From NCBI GenBank assembly GCA_015494005.1, contig WGCB01000065.1, positions 1 through 6,021 of the forward strand: a stretch of 6,021 nt of DNA, read 5' to 3'. Numbering within the stretch: position 1 is the first letter of the stretch; each line of letters starts with the position of its first letter. The notes beneath the pieces were generated by a model, which was not told the DNA's origin, did not search any database, and worked only from the letters and a program-made list of their open reading frames with translations. The stretch comes from Caldilineaceae bacterium (GTDB lineage: Bacteria > Chloroflexota > Anaerolineae > Caldilineales > Caldilineaceae). Below are positions 1-6,021 of the stretch, in pieces. A program made the position numbers and the translations under genes.

Positions 1-49
1 GGGAGTGCACGGGGCAGCTGCTGCCGGCCAAGCCCCTGGAATGGCTGGC

Positions 50-670
50 ATGATCGCCCAGCTGATCCAGGGCGGGGTCCTGGCCCTGCCTGCGGTCATC
101 GTTCCCAGCTCCCTGAAGGTCTTTCTCATCTCCCGCACCCTGCAGGGAGGCTGGCGAAGCATCTGGCCGGCCCTGTTCACACCCCTGATCACGGATGCGC
201 CCATCGCCCTGCTGGTGGTGCTCATCCTGCGCCAGCTGCCGCCCTGGTTCTTCAACCTGCTGCAGGTCGGCGGCGGGCTCTTCGTCCTCTACCTGGCCTG
301 GCGGCTGCTGCCCTTCCTGCGCACCCGGGGCGTGGACTACCAGGCGGTGGCCCAGGTGCGGCTGCGGCGCACCCTGCTCCAGGCCGTGGGCATCAACTTC
401 CTGAACCCGGTGCCCTACATTTTCGTCTCTGGGGTGATGGTGCCCCGCACCCTGAGCGCCCTGGAGCGCTCCCCGGGCCAGGCCCTGGGCTTCCTGCTGG
501 GCTTCTACGGCGTCCTCATCGGGGGCATGGGGCTGCTGGTCCTCACCTTCGACCGGGCCGGCCGCCTGGATCCCCGGGTGAACTACGCCCTGCTCATCGT
601 CTCCATCCTGGGGCTGGTGGTCCTGGGCCTGCAGCAGATCGGCGTGGGGATCCTGGGCCTGTGGGGATGA
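50..670 (+). CDS. LysE/RhtB-family-like membrane transporter
   Basis: A 206-residue, very hydrophobic protein with about six membrane segments (roughly residues 5-30, 40-64, 67-88, 115-135, 150-170 and 180-203). Family-like landmarks are the first helix rich in Gly and Pro, the GGGLFVLYLAWRLL stretch in helix 3, and a GINFLNPVPYIF stretch matching the Asn-Pro motif that opens the second half of LysE/RhtB exporters. These inner-membrane proteins usually export amino acids or related small molecules; the substrate here cannot be told. The PGP normally found in helix 1 is replaced by PSS (VPSSLK), so it is a divergent member. I chose ATG 50 because a TGGA lies 9 bases upstream; ATG 41 and GTG 5 are in frame but have no properly spaced ribosome-binding site. 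The frame is open to the left edge, so a start outside the window cannot be excluded. It ends 71 bases before hmgA and may not share its transcript. Confidence 0.75.
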   Translation: MIAQLIQGGVLALPAVIVPSSLKVFLISRTLQGGWRSIWPALFTPLITDAPIALLVVLILRQLPPWFFNLLQVGGGLFVLYLAWRLLPFLRTRGVDYQAVAQVRLRRTLLQAVGINFLNPVPYIFVSGVMVPRTLSALERSPGQALGFLLGFYGVLIGGMGLLVLTFDRAGRLDPRVNYALLIVSILGLVVLGLQQIGVGILGLWG

Positions 671-687
671 GGGCGCGCGGTCGCCCT
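670..687 (+). terminator. weak hairpin after the transporter gene
   Basis: AGGGCG (670-675) and CGCCCT (682-687) form a 6-bp GC-rich stem with a 6-base loop immediately after the transporter stop codon. No T-run follows, so it is a poor intrinsic terminator by the usual rules. It may only slow polymerase or stabilise mRNA ends. Confidence 0.2.
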
Positions 688-741
688 TCGCGCTATTCTT
701 CCGCGGTGAATCTCGAGACGCACGTTCGAAAGGAGTGAGCC
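671..741 (+). promoter_or_regulatory. leader of the homogentisate dioxygenase operon
   Basis: This 71-base gap separates the transporter from hmgA. It holds AAAGGAG at 729-735, a strong Shine-Dalgarno 6 bases before ATG 742, which fixes that start. TATTCT at 694-699 is a loose -10 candidate but lacks a convincing -35 partner. TTCGAA (725-730) is a short palindrome. A promoter here is plausible because the gap is larger than the 36-base gap after hmgA, but the sequence does not prove it. Confidence 0.35.
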
Positions 742-1902
742 ATGCCCTTCTACTACAAGATGGGGGCCGTCCCCCACAAGCGCCACACCGTCTACCGCCA
801 GCCCAACGGCCAGCTCTACCACGAGGAGGTCATGGGCATCCATGGCTTCGCGGGGATCCAGTCCATCCTCTACCACATCCACCCGCCCACGGAGGTCCAC
901 GAGTACGAGTCCCTGGGCCCGGCCACCGTGGAGTACGAGGAGGGGACGCCCCTGCACCATCGCCACTTCCTCACCGGGGACGCGCCCGGGGGCGGGGACG
1001 CTGTGGAAGCCCGGGTGCCCATCGCCGGGAACAGCGACGTGGTCCTCTACGTGGCCCGGCCGGACCGGCCCATGGAGTACTGGTACAAGCACGCCTCCGG
1101 GGACGACGTCCTCTTCATCCACGACGGCACGGGGGTGCTGGAGAGCCAGTTCGGCCGCCTGCGCTACCGGCCCGGGGACTACCTGGTGATCCCCACGGGG
1201 GTCATGTGGCGGGTGATCCCGGACGAGGGCAGCGAGCAGCGCATGTTCGTCATCGAGGCCTACGGCCACATCGATCCGCCCAAGCGCTACCTGAACAACT
1301 ACGGCCAGTTCCTGGAGCACTCCCCCTACTGCGAGCGGGACATCCGGCCGCCGGACGAGCTGATCACCGTGGACGAGGCCGGGGAGTACGAGGTGCGGGT
1401 CAAGGCTCGGGGGGTGATCACCTGTTTCCTCTACCGCAACCATCCCATGGACGTAGTGGGCTGGGACGGGCATCTCTGGCCCTACGCCTTCAACATCGAG
1501 GACTTCGAGCCCATCACCGGGCGCATCCACCAGCCCCCGCCGGTCCACCAGACTTTCGACGGGCCGGGCTTCGTGGTCTGCTCCTTTGTGCCCCGCCTCT
1601 TCGACTACCACCCCGAGGCCATCCCCGCGCCCTACAACCACTCCAACGTGGACTCGGACGAGGTGCTCTACTACGTGGAGGGCAACTTCATGTCCCGCAA
1701 GGGGATCGAACGGGCCTCCATCACCGTGCACCCCAACGGCATCCCCCACGGCCCCCATCCCGGCACCTACGAGGGCTCCATCGGCAAGAAGGAGACCCTG
1801 GAGCTGGCGGTCATGGTGGACACCTTCCGCCCCCTGCGGATCGCCAAGGCCGCCCAGCCCATGGAGGACGAGAACTACCCCTATTCGTGGATCCGATCCT
1901 AG
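742..1902 (+). CDS. hmgA: homogentisate 1,2-dioxygenase
   Basis: Iron(II)-dependent ring-opening dioxygenase that turns homogentisate into 4-maleylacetoacetate in the cytoplasm, the central step of phenylalanine/tyrosine and hydroxyphenylacetate breakdown. The 386-residue protein is shorter than the roughly 440-residue proteobacterial/human form and resembles the compact bacterial type that starts YYKMGAVPHKRH. The C-terminal cupin carries the expected metal ligands: His300 in the YNHSN segment, Glu307 (DSDEV), and His336 in the IPHGPHPG segment. These align by eye with human His335, Glu341 and His371; there is one extra residue between the first His and the Glu. His263 (GRIHQPPPV) aligns with the active-site His292 of the human enzyme. 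The segment DVVGWDGHLWPYAFNIEDF also matches the family. Start supported by AAAGGAG at 729-735. It is first in a same-strand run with a flavin hydroxylase, DUF2783 and E1. An uncharacterised paralogue with another gentisate-like substrate is possible but less likely. Confidence 0.9.
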   Translation: MPFYYKMGAVPHKRHTVYRQPNGQLYHEEVMGIHGFAGIQSILYHIHPPTEVHEYESLGPATVEYEEGTPLHHRHFLTGDAPGGGDAVEARVPIAGNSDVVLYVARPDRPMEYWYKHASGDDVLFIHDGTGVLESQFGRLRYRPGDYLVIPTGVMWRVIPDEGSEQRMFVIEAYGHIDPPKRYLNNYGQFLEHSPYCERDIRPPDELITVDEAGEYEVRVKARGVITCFLYRNHPMDVVGWDGHLWPYAFNIEDFEPITGRIHQPPPVHQTFDGPGFVVCSFVPRLFDYHPEAIPAPYNHSNVDSDEVLYYVEGNFMSRKGIERASITVHPNGIPHGPHPGTYEGSIGKKETLELAVMVDTFRPLRIAKAAQPMEDENYPYSWIRS

Positions 1903-1938
1903 CGCTGGGTCGGCGCTGGAGAGCACAGGGAGCAAACC

Positions 1939-3621
1939 ATGCAGCGAACCTACCAGTACGAGGTCTTTCCCTTCCGGCCCAGCCCGGAGCAGCGCACCGG
2001 CCAGGTGATGCGCCACCCGGTCATCGTGGTGGGCGCGGGGCCCGTGGGCCTGACCGCGGCCAACGACCTGGTCCGCCAGGGCATCCCGGTGGTGCTCCTG
2101 GACGAGGACGACAAGGTGAGCCTGGGCTCCCGGGCCATCTGTTTCGCCAAGCGCTCCCTGGAGATCTTCGACCGCCTGGGGTGCGTGGAGCCCATGCGCC
2201 GCAAGGGCATCACCTGGAACGTGGGCCGGGTCTTCTTCCGGGATCAGGAGGTCTATCGCTTCAACCTGCTCCCAGAGGAGGGACACGCCCACCCCGCCTT
2301 CATCAACCTGCAGCAGTACTACCTGGAGGAGTACCTGATCCAGCCCCTGCGGGACCATCCCCTGGCGGATCTGCGCTGGCGCAACCGGCTGGTGGGGCTG
2401 GAGCCCGGGGAGGATCACGTGCACCTGACCGTGGAGACCCCGGAGGGCGTCTACGAGACCGAGGCCGAGTGGCTCATCGCCGCGGACGGGGCCCGCAGCA
2501 CCACCCGCAAGCTCCTGGGGCTGGACTACGAAGGCCGCCTCTTCCAGGAGAAGTTCCTCATCACCGACGTGGTCATGAAGACCGCGGACTTCCCCACGGA
2601 GCGCTGGTTCTGGTTCGATCCTCCCTTCAACCCCGGCTACTCCGCGCTGCTCCACCGCCAGGCGGACAACGTCTGGCGCATCGACATGCAGCTGGGCCGC
2701 CACGCGGACGTGGAGCTGGAGCAGCGGCCCGAGCGGGTGCTGCCCCGCATCCGGGCCATGCTGGGGGAGGACATCGACTTCGAGCTGGAGTGGATCAGCA
2801 TCTACTCCTTCCACTCCCGGCGCATGGAGCGCTTCCTCCACGGCCGGGTCCTCTTCGTGGGGGACGCGGCCCACATCGTCTCCCCCTTCGGCGCCCGGGG
2901 GGCCAACAGCGGCATCCAGGACGTGGACAACCTGATCTGGAAGCTGAAGCTGGTCATGGAGGGCAAGGCCGGGCCAGAGCTGCTGGAGAGCTTCAACTTC
3001 GAGCGCACCCGGGCTGCCGCGGAGAACGCCTTCCACACCGAGACCAGCACCGAGTTCATCTCCCCAGACACGCCCGGCCAGCTGGCCCTGCGCAACGCGG
3101 TCCTGGAGCTGGCCCGGGAGCACGAGTTCGCCCGGCCCCTGATCAACAGCGGCCGGCTCTCCACCGCCACCGTGGTGCCCGACTCGCCCCTGAACACCCC
3201 GGACCGGGACCCCTTCACCGGCGGCCCCATCCCCGGTGGCCCGGCCACGGACGCGCCCCTCACCCGAGCGGGGGAGCCCACATTCCTGCTCAAGCAGCTG
3301 GGGTACACTTTCAACGGGATCCTCTTCGTGGAGCGGCCGGAGGAGATCCCCGAGGCCATGCTGGCGGATCTCCAGGAGCTGGCCGCCCAGGAGGTGCCCA
3401 TCCGCACCCGGATCGTCGCGGCCCAGCCCCCGGCCCAGGCGGAGCTCCAGGGCATCCCCCTCTTCCACGATGTGGCCGGCCTGGCCCGGGAGCGCTACGC
3501 GGCCCAGCCCGGCGCCTTCTACCTGACTCGACCGGACCAGGTGGTCTGCGCCCGCTGGCAGCGCTTCCAGCGGAATCTGGTGGAGCAGGCCCGGGACCGG
3601 GCCGCCTGCCTGGTCCGCTGA
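1939..3621 (+). CDS. FAD-dependent aromatic monooxygenase (phenol/MhpA-type hydroxylase)
   Basis: A 560-residue group A flavoprotein monooxygenase, which uses NAD(P)H and O2 to hydroxylate a phenolic ring. Its motifs are in order: the Rossmann FAD motif GAGPVGLTAA at residues 32-41, with the acidic end of strand 2 at Asp55/Glu56; the DG motif at 183-184 (LIAADGARS); and the GD motif at 308-309 (LFVGDAAHIVSPFGARG), which binds the FAD ribityl/phosphate. A thioredoxin-like C-terminal domain (about 450-560) ends in FYLTRPDQVVCARW, typical of the phenol hydroxylase/MhpA/PheA branch. The 25-residue extension before the Rossmann fold is kept because AGGGAG at 1927-1932 lies 6 bases before ATG 1939; ATG 2008 is the alternative. 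It starts 36 bases after hmgA. A hydroxyphenylacetate or related hydroxylase that supplies homogentisate would fit, but the substrate cannot be read from the sequence, so no gene symbol is given. Confidence 0.85.
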   Translation: MQRTYQYEVFPFRPSPEQRTGQVMRHPVIVVGAGPVGLTAANDLVRQGIPVVLLDEDDKVSLGSRAICFAKRSLEIFDRLGCVEPMRRKGITWNVGRVFFRDQEVYRFNLLPEEGHAHPAFINLQQYYLEEYLIQPLRDHPLADLRWRNRLVGLEPGEDHVHLTVETPEGVYETEAEWLIAADGARSTTRKLLGLDYEGRLFQEKFLITDVVMKTADFPTERWFWFDPPFNPGYSALLHRQADNVWRIDMQLGRHADVELEQRPERVLPRIRAMLGEDIDFELEWISIYSFHSRRMERFLHGRVLFVGDAAHIVSPFGARGANSGIQDVDNLIWKLKLVMEGKAGPELLESFNFERTRAAAENAFHTETSTEFISPDTPGQLALRNAVLELAREHEFARPLINSGRLSTATVVPDSPLNTPDRDPFTGGPIPGGPATDAPLTRAGEPTFLLKQLGYTFNGILFVERPEEIPEAMLADLQELAAQEVPIRTRIVAAQPPAQAELQGIPLFHDVAGLARERYAAQPGAFYLTRPDQVVCARWQRFQRNLVEQARDRAACLVR

Positions 3622-3648
3622 AAGCGAGGAGGGCAAGTGAACCAGTAG

Positions 3649-3668
3649 GGACAGGGCTTGCCCTGTCC
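3649..3668. repeat. perfect palindrome, possible dispersed repeat or mRNA hairpin
   Basis: GGACAGGGC (3649-3657) and GCCCTGTCC (3660-3668) are exact inverted copies separated by TT. In RNA they form an 8-bp stem closed by a CTTG tetraloop. It lies in the 98-base gap between the monooxygenase and DUF2783 genes. No T-run follows (GCCCTGCGCTC), so an intrinsic terminator is unlikely. It resembles the GTAGGGRCAGG-type palindromes I recall as dispersed elements in some Chloroflexota genomes. With a single copy visible, that identity is inference. A role in mRNA processing or in setting relative expression is also possible. Confidence 0.55.
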
Positions 3669-3703
3669 GCCCTGCGCTCAACGACGAGCCCACAAACGCG
3701 TTC

Positions 3704-3710
3704 AAGGAGG
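3704..3710 (+). promoter_or_regulatory. ribosome-binding site of the DUF2783 gene
   Basis: AAGGAGG, a near-perfect Shine-Dalgarno, sits 9 bases before ATG 3720. It decides the start of a gene whose reading frame stays open far upstream by chance in this GC-rich DNA. Confidence 0.8.
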
Positions 3711-3719
3711 ACAGAACCC

Positions 3720-3929
3720 ATGCCTGAAACCACGTTGCAGACGGAGCCCCGCCTGCAGGAGCCGGACCTCTTCTACAAGAGCCTGGCCCAGCTCCACGCG
3801 GGGCTGACCCCGGAAGAGAGCCTGCTGGTCAATTCCAAGCTGCTCCTGGTCCTGGCAAATCACATCGGCGACCACCAGGTGCTTCTGCAAGCCATCGACC
3901 TGGTGAAATCCAATGTCTCGACCGATTGA
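3720..3929 (+). CDS. DUF2783 family small protein
   Basis: A 69-residue, soluble, mostly helical protein with no signal peptide or membrane segment. The core from about residue 14 to 63 (PDLFYKSLAQLHAGL, then EESLLVNSKLLLVLANHIGD, then a short Leu-rich helix) matches my recollection of DUF2783, a family of about 60-70 residues with the pattern FY..L...H.GL...ES...N..L.L.LANHIGD. No biochemical role is established that I know of. In other bacteria I recall it beside FAD-dependent hydroxylases, as here, which suggests an accessory subunit or stability factor for the monooxygenase; this is inference. Its start is set by AAGGAGG at 3704-3710. Its end overlaps the E1 gene start by 17 bases, so the two are probably translationally coupled. 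It reads in the same direction but a different frame from the E1 gene. Confidence 0.8.
   Translation: MPETTLQTEPRLQEPDLFYKSLAQLHAGLTPEESLLVNSKLLLVLANHIGDHQVLLQAIDLVKSNVSTD
3902..3906 (+). promoter_or_regulatory. ribosome-binding site of the E1 gene inside the DUF2783 gene
   Basis: GGTGA lies 6 bases before ATG 3913, within the last codons of the DUF2783 gene. It supports ATG 3913 as the E1 start and re-initiation by ribosomes finishing the upstream gene. Confidence 0.55.
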
Positions 3930-5992
3930 AGCCCCAACGGACATCCACGCGGCCTTCGACTGGTCCCGGATCGCCTACCTGGCCCTCCTCTCCCGGGCCA
4001 TGGACGAATTGGAGGAGCGGGAGCTGGTCCCCAAAGGCCTGGTGAAGTACCAGTTCTCCGCCAAGGGGCACGAGTTGGGGCAGCTCCTCCTGGCCCAGCT
4101 CATGGACCGCCCCATGGACGCGGCCGCGGTCTACTACCGCTCCCGCCCCTTCGTCCTGGCCTGCGGCCTGACCCCCGCCGAGGCCCTGGCCGCGGACATG
4201 GCCCGGGCTGGCAGCATGAGCGGCGGCCGGGATGTGGGCGTGGTCTTCAACCTGCCCCGCCGGGACGGCCCCACCATCCTCCCCACTGCGGGGGACATCG
4301 GCTCCCAGTTCTCCCCGGGGGTGGGCTGGGCCCAGGCCATCCGCTACCGGGTGGAGGAGCTGGGCCAGACGGAGCTGGCGGACAGCATGGTGCTGGCCTT
4401 CGGCGGGGACGGCAACGTGGCCTCCAACGGCTTCTGGTCCAGCCTGACCGTGGCCACCACCCTGGAGCTGCCCGTCCTTTTCGTCATCGAGGACAACGGC
4501 TACGCCATCTCGGTGCAGCATCACCTGCAGACCCCGGGCGGGAACATCGCGGCCAACCTGGCCGCCTTCCGCAACCTGGCCGTCTGGGACGGCAGCGGCA
4601 GCCAGCCCGAGGAGACCGCGGCCCTGGTGCGCCAGGCCGTGGCCCATGTCCGCGCTGGGAAGGGGCCGGGCCTCCTGCGCCTCCAGGTGCGCCGCCTCTC
4701 TGGCCACTCCTCGGTGGACGACCAGGCCTACAAGAGCCCGGAGGAGCGAGCGAAGGACCAGGCCCAGGACCCCATCCCGGCCCTGCACGCCTACCTGGTG
4801 CCCCGCTTCATGGCGGCGGAGGAGTGGGAGGCCCTGGCCGCCCAGGCGGAAGCCGACCTCCAGGCCGCGCTGGAGGAGGCCCTCCAGCAGCCCGAGCCGG
4901 ACCCGGCCACCGTCACCCGCTTCGCCTTCCACGATCCTCGACAGCCAGCCCAGGTGGGCGGCCTCCTTCCCGAGGGCATCCAGCTGCCCGCCGGCTCGCC
5001 GGTGCCCCGGCCCCAGGGCCCTCGGCTGAACATGGCCGACGCCATCCGCCGCACCCTGGACGCGGAGCTGGCCCTAAATCCCCGCTGCCTGATCTTCGGC
5101 GAGGACGTGGGCGTGAAGGGGGGCGTCCACACCGTCACCCTGGGGCTCCAGGCCAAGTACGGCAAGGGCCGGGTCTTCGACACGAGCCTCTCCGAGGAGG
5201 GGATCATCGGGCGGGCCGTGGGCATGGCCATGGCTGGCCTCACCCCGGTCCCGGAGATCCAGTTCCGCAAGTACGCGGACCCGGCCACGGACCAGCTCCA
5301 CAACCTGGGCAGCCTGCGCTGGCGCACCCACAACCACTTCGCCGCGCCGGTGGTGGTGCGCATCCCCGGGGGTTACCGCAAGATCGGCGACCCCTGGCAC
5401 AGCGTCACCAACGAGGTGGCCTTCGTCCACGCCGTGGGCTGGAAGGTGGCCGTCCCCTCCAACGCAGAGGACGCGGTGGGGCTGCTCCGGGCCAGCCTGC
5501 GGGGCCAGGACCCGGTCCTCTTCTTCGAGCATCGGGCCATGTACGACGCCTCCTGGGCCCGGCGGCCCTATCCCGGGGACGACTTCGTCCTGCCCTTCGG
5601 CCAGGCCAAAGCTGGTGGCCCAGGGCACGGACGCCACGGTGGTCACCTGGGGCGCCATGGTGGAGCGCTGCCTGCGGGCCGCGGAGGCCTTCCCCGGCCA
5701 GGTGACCGTCATCGACCTGCGCACCCTCTCCCCCTGGGACAAGGAGACGGTCCTGGCCTCGGTCCGGGAGACGGGCAAATGCCTCATCGTCCACGAGGAC
5801 ATCGGCCTGGGCGGTTTCGGCGGGGAGATCGCCGCCACCATCGGGGAGGAGGCCTTCGAGTTCCTGGATGCGCCCCTCATGCGGGTCACCGCGCCCCGGG
5901 TCCTGGTGCCCTTCAGCCAGAAGCTCATGGAGGGCGTGGTCCCCACCGTGTCGCGGATCCGGGCCAGGTTAGCCGAGCTCCTGTTCTATTGA
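3913..5992 (+). CDS. fused alpha/beta E1 of a 2-oxo acid dehydrogenase (branched-chain type), frameshifted
   Basis: Thiamine-diphosphate decarboxylase that would feed acyl groups to a lipoyl E2. About 692 residues once one extra base near 5608-5611 is removed. Alpha part (about 17-335): YYR at 74-76; the ThDP/Mg motif GDG at 165-167, paired with Asn195 and Tyr197 in EDNGYAIS; and RLSGHSSVDD, whose His265-Ser266 matches the His-Ser of the human branched-chain E1-alpha loop. A Pro-rich linker (about 338-372) leads to the beta part: LIFGEDVG with the ThDP-activating Glu397, KYGKGRVFDTSLSEEGI, DPWHS (His496), then a transketolase C-terminal domain (about 558-692) with VIDLRTLSPWD. The beta part is closest by eye to branched-chain E1-beta; pyruvate or another 2-oxo acid remains possible. 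The first frame stays open to the window edge (no stop by 6021). The C-terminal domain continues in the next frame from 5612 to the TGA at 5990-5992. Unless this is a read error, the product would lack its C-terminal domain. Confidence 0.85.
5608..5611 (+). other. single-base insertion (frameshift) in the E1 gene
   Basis: GCC AAA GCTGGTGGCC breaks the frame. Reading GCC AAG CTG GTG GCC CAG instead gives AKLVAQGTDATVV, the normal family continuation. One extra A in the AAA run (or an extra G at 5611) explains everything. The code is intact on both sides, so the change is either very recent or an error in the sequence. Confidence 0.85.
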
Positions 5993-6021
5993 GAGCATCC
6001 CCGAATCCCGCAGGTCCCGTA

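Larger units (their letters stand above)
3622..3719 (+). other. 98-base gap inside the operon
   Basis: This is the largest gap within the operon. In order it holds a strong Shine-Dalgarno-like GAGGAGGG (3626-3633) that serves only a three-codon frame (GTG AAC CAG TAG, 3637-3648), then the 3649-3668 palindrome, then an unstructured stretch, and finally AAGGAGG (3704-3710) for the next gene. I see no clear promoter. Confidence 0.5.

Noticed and set aside
3649..3668. Intrinsic terminator
   Set aside because: The stem is good but is followed by GCCCTGCGCTC rather than a T-run, and the next genes appear to belong to the same operon.
583..3705. A 1040-codon open frame on the minus strand
   Set aside because: It runs antisense across hmgA and the monooxygenase, whose motifs are unmistakable. 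Its product is low-complexity (rich in Gly, Val, His, Leu) with no recognisable domain. Long antisense frames are expected where third codon positions are nearly all G or C.
735..3719. Plus-strand frame open from 735 through to the DUF2783 gene
   Set aside because: It is an out-of-frame shadow of hmgA and the monooxygenase, rich in Pro, Arg and Gly. Only the last 69 codons, after the AAGGAGG site, show a real protein family.
3829..4932. A 367-codon minus-strand open frame opposite the E1 alpha part
   Set aside because: Composition is Gly/Leu/Val/His-rich shadow sequence with no domain, and the opposite strand codes for a well-conserved E1.
5605..5615. Programmed +1 ribosomal frameshift
   Set aside because: There is no stop or rare codon at the shift site, no internal Shine-Dalgarno stimulator of the prfB type, and E1 enzymes are not known to need recoding. 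A sequence error or recent insertion is simpler.
5074..5946. A 290-codon minus-strand open frame opposite the E1 beta part
   Set aside because: No recognisable motif; it overlaps conserved E1-beta sequence in both frames around the frameshift.
1..6021. tRNA or rRNA genes, CRISPR arrays, insertion sequences, defence or phage genes
   Set aside because: I looked and saw no cloverleaf, regularly spaced repeats, transposase motifs or terminal repeats. The window is filled with metabolic genes.

Overview
The window is strongly GC-rich bacterial DNA whose codons mostly end in G or C. All recognisable genes lie on the + strand and are closely spaced. Nothing fixes the taxon. The combination of a short (386-residue) homogentisate dioxygenase, a single-chain E1 alpha/beta dehydrogenase and a GGACAGGGC-TT-GCCCTGTCC intergenic palindrome would suit a high-GC environmental lineage such as Chloroflexota. 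That is an inference from memory, not a demonstration.

Layout: (1) 50-670, a six-helix LysE/RhtB-like membrane transporter, possibly the end of an upstream transcription unit. (2) 671-741, a short gap with a weak hairpin and the Shine-Dalgarno of the next gene. (3) 742-1902, homogentisate 1,2-dioxygenase. (4) 1939-3621, a FAD-dependent aromatic-ring monooxygenase of the phenol/3-(3-hydroxyphenyl)propionate hydroxylase type. (5) 3622-3719, a 98-base gap with a perfect 9-bp palindrome. (6) 3720-3929, a 69-residue DUF2783 protein. (7) 3913-5992, a fused alpha/beta thiamine-diphosphate E1 subunit of a branched-chain-type 2-oxo acid dehydrogenase, overlapping the previous gene by 17 bases and interrupted by one extra base near 5608-5611. 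The last 29 bases hold nothing recognisable.

Genes 3 to 7 look like one catabolic operon. The flavoprotein would hydroxylate an aromatic ring, HmgA would open the homogentisate ring, and the E1 would start oxidative decarboxylation of a 2-oxo acid, as expected in aromatic and branched-chain amino-acid breakdown. 4-hydroxyphenylpyruvate dioxygenase, maleylacetoacetate isomerase, fumarylacetoacetase and the E2/E3 partners are not in the window, so the exact route is open. The most notable points are the frameshift in the E1 gene, the monooxygenase/DUF2783 pairing with translational coupling into the E1 gene, and the palindromic element inside the operon. I see no clearly new system.
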